From assembly GCA_965153455.1 (NCBI GenBank), contig OZ234495.1:19216875-19280874 (forward strand): a DNA stretch of 64,000 bases, written 5' to 3'. The position numbers and the translations under genes are program-made. This DNA comes from Sphagnum compactum (taxonomy: Eukaryota > Bryophyta > Sphagnopsida > Sphagnales). The first letter of the stretch is position 1; every line of letters starts with the position of its first letter. Positions 62,696-64,000 of the stretch are shown here, piece by piece. The notes under the pieces are model-generated. The model did no database searches and was not told the origin of the DNA. It saw only the letters and a program-made list of their open reading frames with translations.

Positions 62696-64000
62696 AACTG
62701 GACTACATATATTTCCGGTTCCGCAAAATCACCAGATCACAAAACCACAACAACAACTTCTTCTTCCTCTTCTTCTTTGCATCTTTGGTTAAACCCACTC
62801 CTCAACTTCAACAAACCCATTTTAAAAACCACTCCAAAACCCTTCAATCTTCAAGCTGAAACACAAAAGACCAACAACCCACTTACTCTAAATCTACAAA
62901 TCTAACACACAAAAAACACAGCTCTGTTTCTTGCTCTCTAGTGACAACAATAATATCTGATCATCACCAGACCCTTCAACAGATCCTTCAAAACTCAGAT
63001 CTTTGAAGAAAGCTTCAAACCCAGGAAAAAAACATGGAGTGTACATGATCTCCTCCTCTAAACTTTTCCCACCAGAAATGTGCGACAGGAGAGCTCCCCC
63101 TCTACTCCAAAAAACACAACACAACACAACACAACAAAACAAAACAAAACCCAACAACAACAACAACAACAATGTAGCTTCAAAACCCAAATCTGTTTGG
63201 TTTACCAGCTCCTTTCTCTTGCAGATTCTAATCTATGAAAACAACAACAATGTAGCTCCAAAACCCAAATCTTTTTAATGCTTTCCCAGCTCTATCTCTG
63301 TTCTCTGTCTCTGTTCCTCTTTCAGATTCTGATCTAAGATTTTTGCTCTTGAGCATCCTGTAGCTGTTTAGACTTGAAACTAGAATGATTGTGGGAAGTG
63401 GGGGAAGGTTGAGGATGGGGGGGGGAGGAGGAAGGGAGGGGAGGAGGGGGGGGGGGACTAAGCATAGGAAAGAGTGCATTAGGCAGGCCATTATTGGGGG
63501 AATCAAGACAGGGAAGCCTTACACAACCTACCCTAAAACTTAAAACTACTACCAATAGAAAGACTCTTTATTGAAAATGAAAAATGAAAAATGAAAATTC
63601 TCCTTGTTTTTGTGACAAACTAGTAGCCTCATGTAGGACTTGTTTGGTAATTTTTTTTGGGAATTATGAAAAGCTCTTCCAATATTTTTTTTGGTAATTA
63701 TTATGGCCCCCATTTAGGAAATTTCCAAAGTTACAAATAGAATACTAAAATATATATAATTTGGGAATATGATTAGCTCCCAACTAGGAGTTTTTAGGGT
63801 TTTTAGGGTTTTTTTTTTTTTTTTTTTTTTCAATATGGTGAATTGGAAAACTTGGCAATCAAAAAACATTTTTCTCAAAAAATTAGAAAAAATATGCCAA
63901 TTACCGTGAGAAAAAACATTAAAAAAACACATTTTTCTAGAGTTTTTTCCCCCCTTTTTTTTGGTCAAGAAAATGAAAAATAAAATTGTCGGAAAATTAA
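62696..64000. other. Upstream flank of the GT8 gene and window end
   Basis: 62696-63500 has the CA/AAC-rich composition of a minus-strand 5' leader read from the plus strand, with (CAA)n near 63158-63172 and G-rich runs near 63417-63458. The phrase TGTAGCT(C/T)CAAAACCCAAATCT is duplicated at 63173 and 63251. 63560-64000 is AT-rich, with telo-like TTTTTAGGG repeats and a T run at about 63808-63830. No gene was seen. Confidence 0.5.

Noticed and set aside
62894-63278. Overlapping ORFs on both strands upstream of the GT8 gene
   Set aside because: Composition is driven by (CAA)n and CA-rich tracts and the region is best read as 5' flank.
1-64000. tRNA, rRNA, CRISPR and bacterial-type operon features
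   Set aside because: None seen by eye. The window is plant nuclear DNA, and a covariance-model scan would be needed to exclude small ncRNA genes.

Overview
The window is nuclear DNA of a land plant. It has GT-AG introns of about 80-700 bp, plant gene families with plastid-type leaders, telo-box sequences, and long AT-rich spacers full of transposon remains. The species cannot be fixed from sequence alone. An animal-like GT8 enzyme and a possible Penelope-like retroelement fragment hint at a non-flowering lineage, but this is inference.

Six genes could be reconstructed exon by exon, with reading phase kept through every junction. They are: (1) 424-3441 (+), a CRCK-type receptor-like cytoplasmic kinase; (2) 5397-6932 (+), RNase H2 subunit C; (3) 7930-12130 (-), a plastid-type metallo-beta-lactamase-fold protein with a CxxCxxC motif; (4) 32122-35065 (-), imidazoleglycerol-phosphate dehydratase of histidine synthesis; (5) 44032-47585 (-), a plant 'hydroxyproline-rich glycoprotein family' protein with a coiled-coil C-terminus; (6) 59993-62695 (-), a GT8 glycosyltransferase. 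A seventh gene, 24681-26709 (+), is a small protein with two CX3CX3C motifs; its splicing is clear but its start and function are less certain. The genes look like independent housekeeping or signalling loci, not a functional cluster.

Between them are several mobile elements whose ends can be read directly. There are two related 370-382 bp Harbinger/Tourist-like MITEs (15356-15737 and 35340-35710). A 5.2 kb hAT element (17390-22564) has an exact 8-bp target duplication and a decayed transposase, and a solo-LTR-like insertion (19271-20182) interrupts it. A 770 bp Helitron lies at 37217-37986, and a 698 bp solo LTR at 52933-53630 belongs to the same family as the one inside the hAT. A 5'-truncated reverse-transcriptase fragment (44726-45692) sits in an intron of gene 5 with a 24-bp target duplication. 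Tandem arrays include 48-bp x3, 117-bp x3+, ~105-bp x5 plus a variant block, and ~42-bp x5. A coiled-coil pseudogene lies at 27291-29861 (-).

The stretches 35.7-37.2, 38-44, 49.6-52.9 and 53.6-60.0 kb are AT-rich and show no convincing genes. No previously undescribed multigene system was found. The most useful leads are the hidden last exons of gene 5 with its intronic retroelement, the duplicated exon border in the histidine gene, the paired CX3CX3C protein, and the well-delimited transposons.
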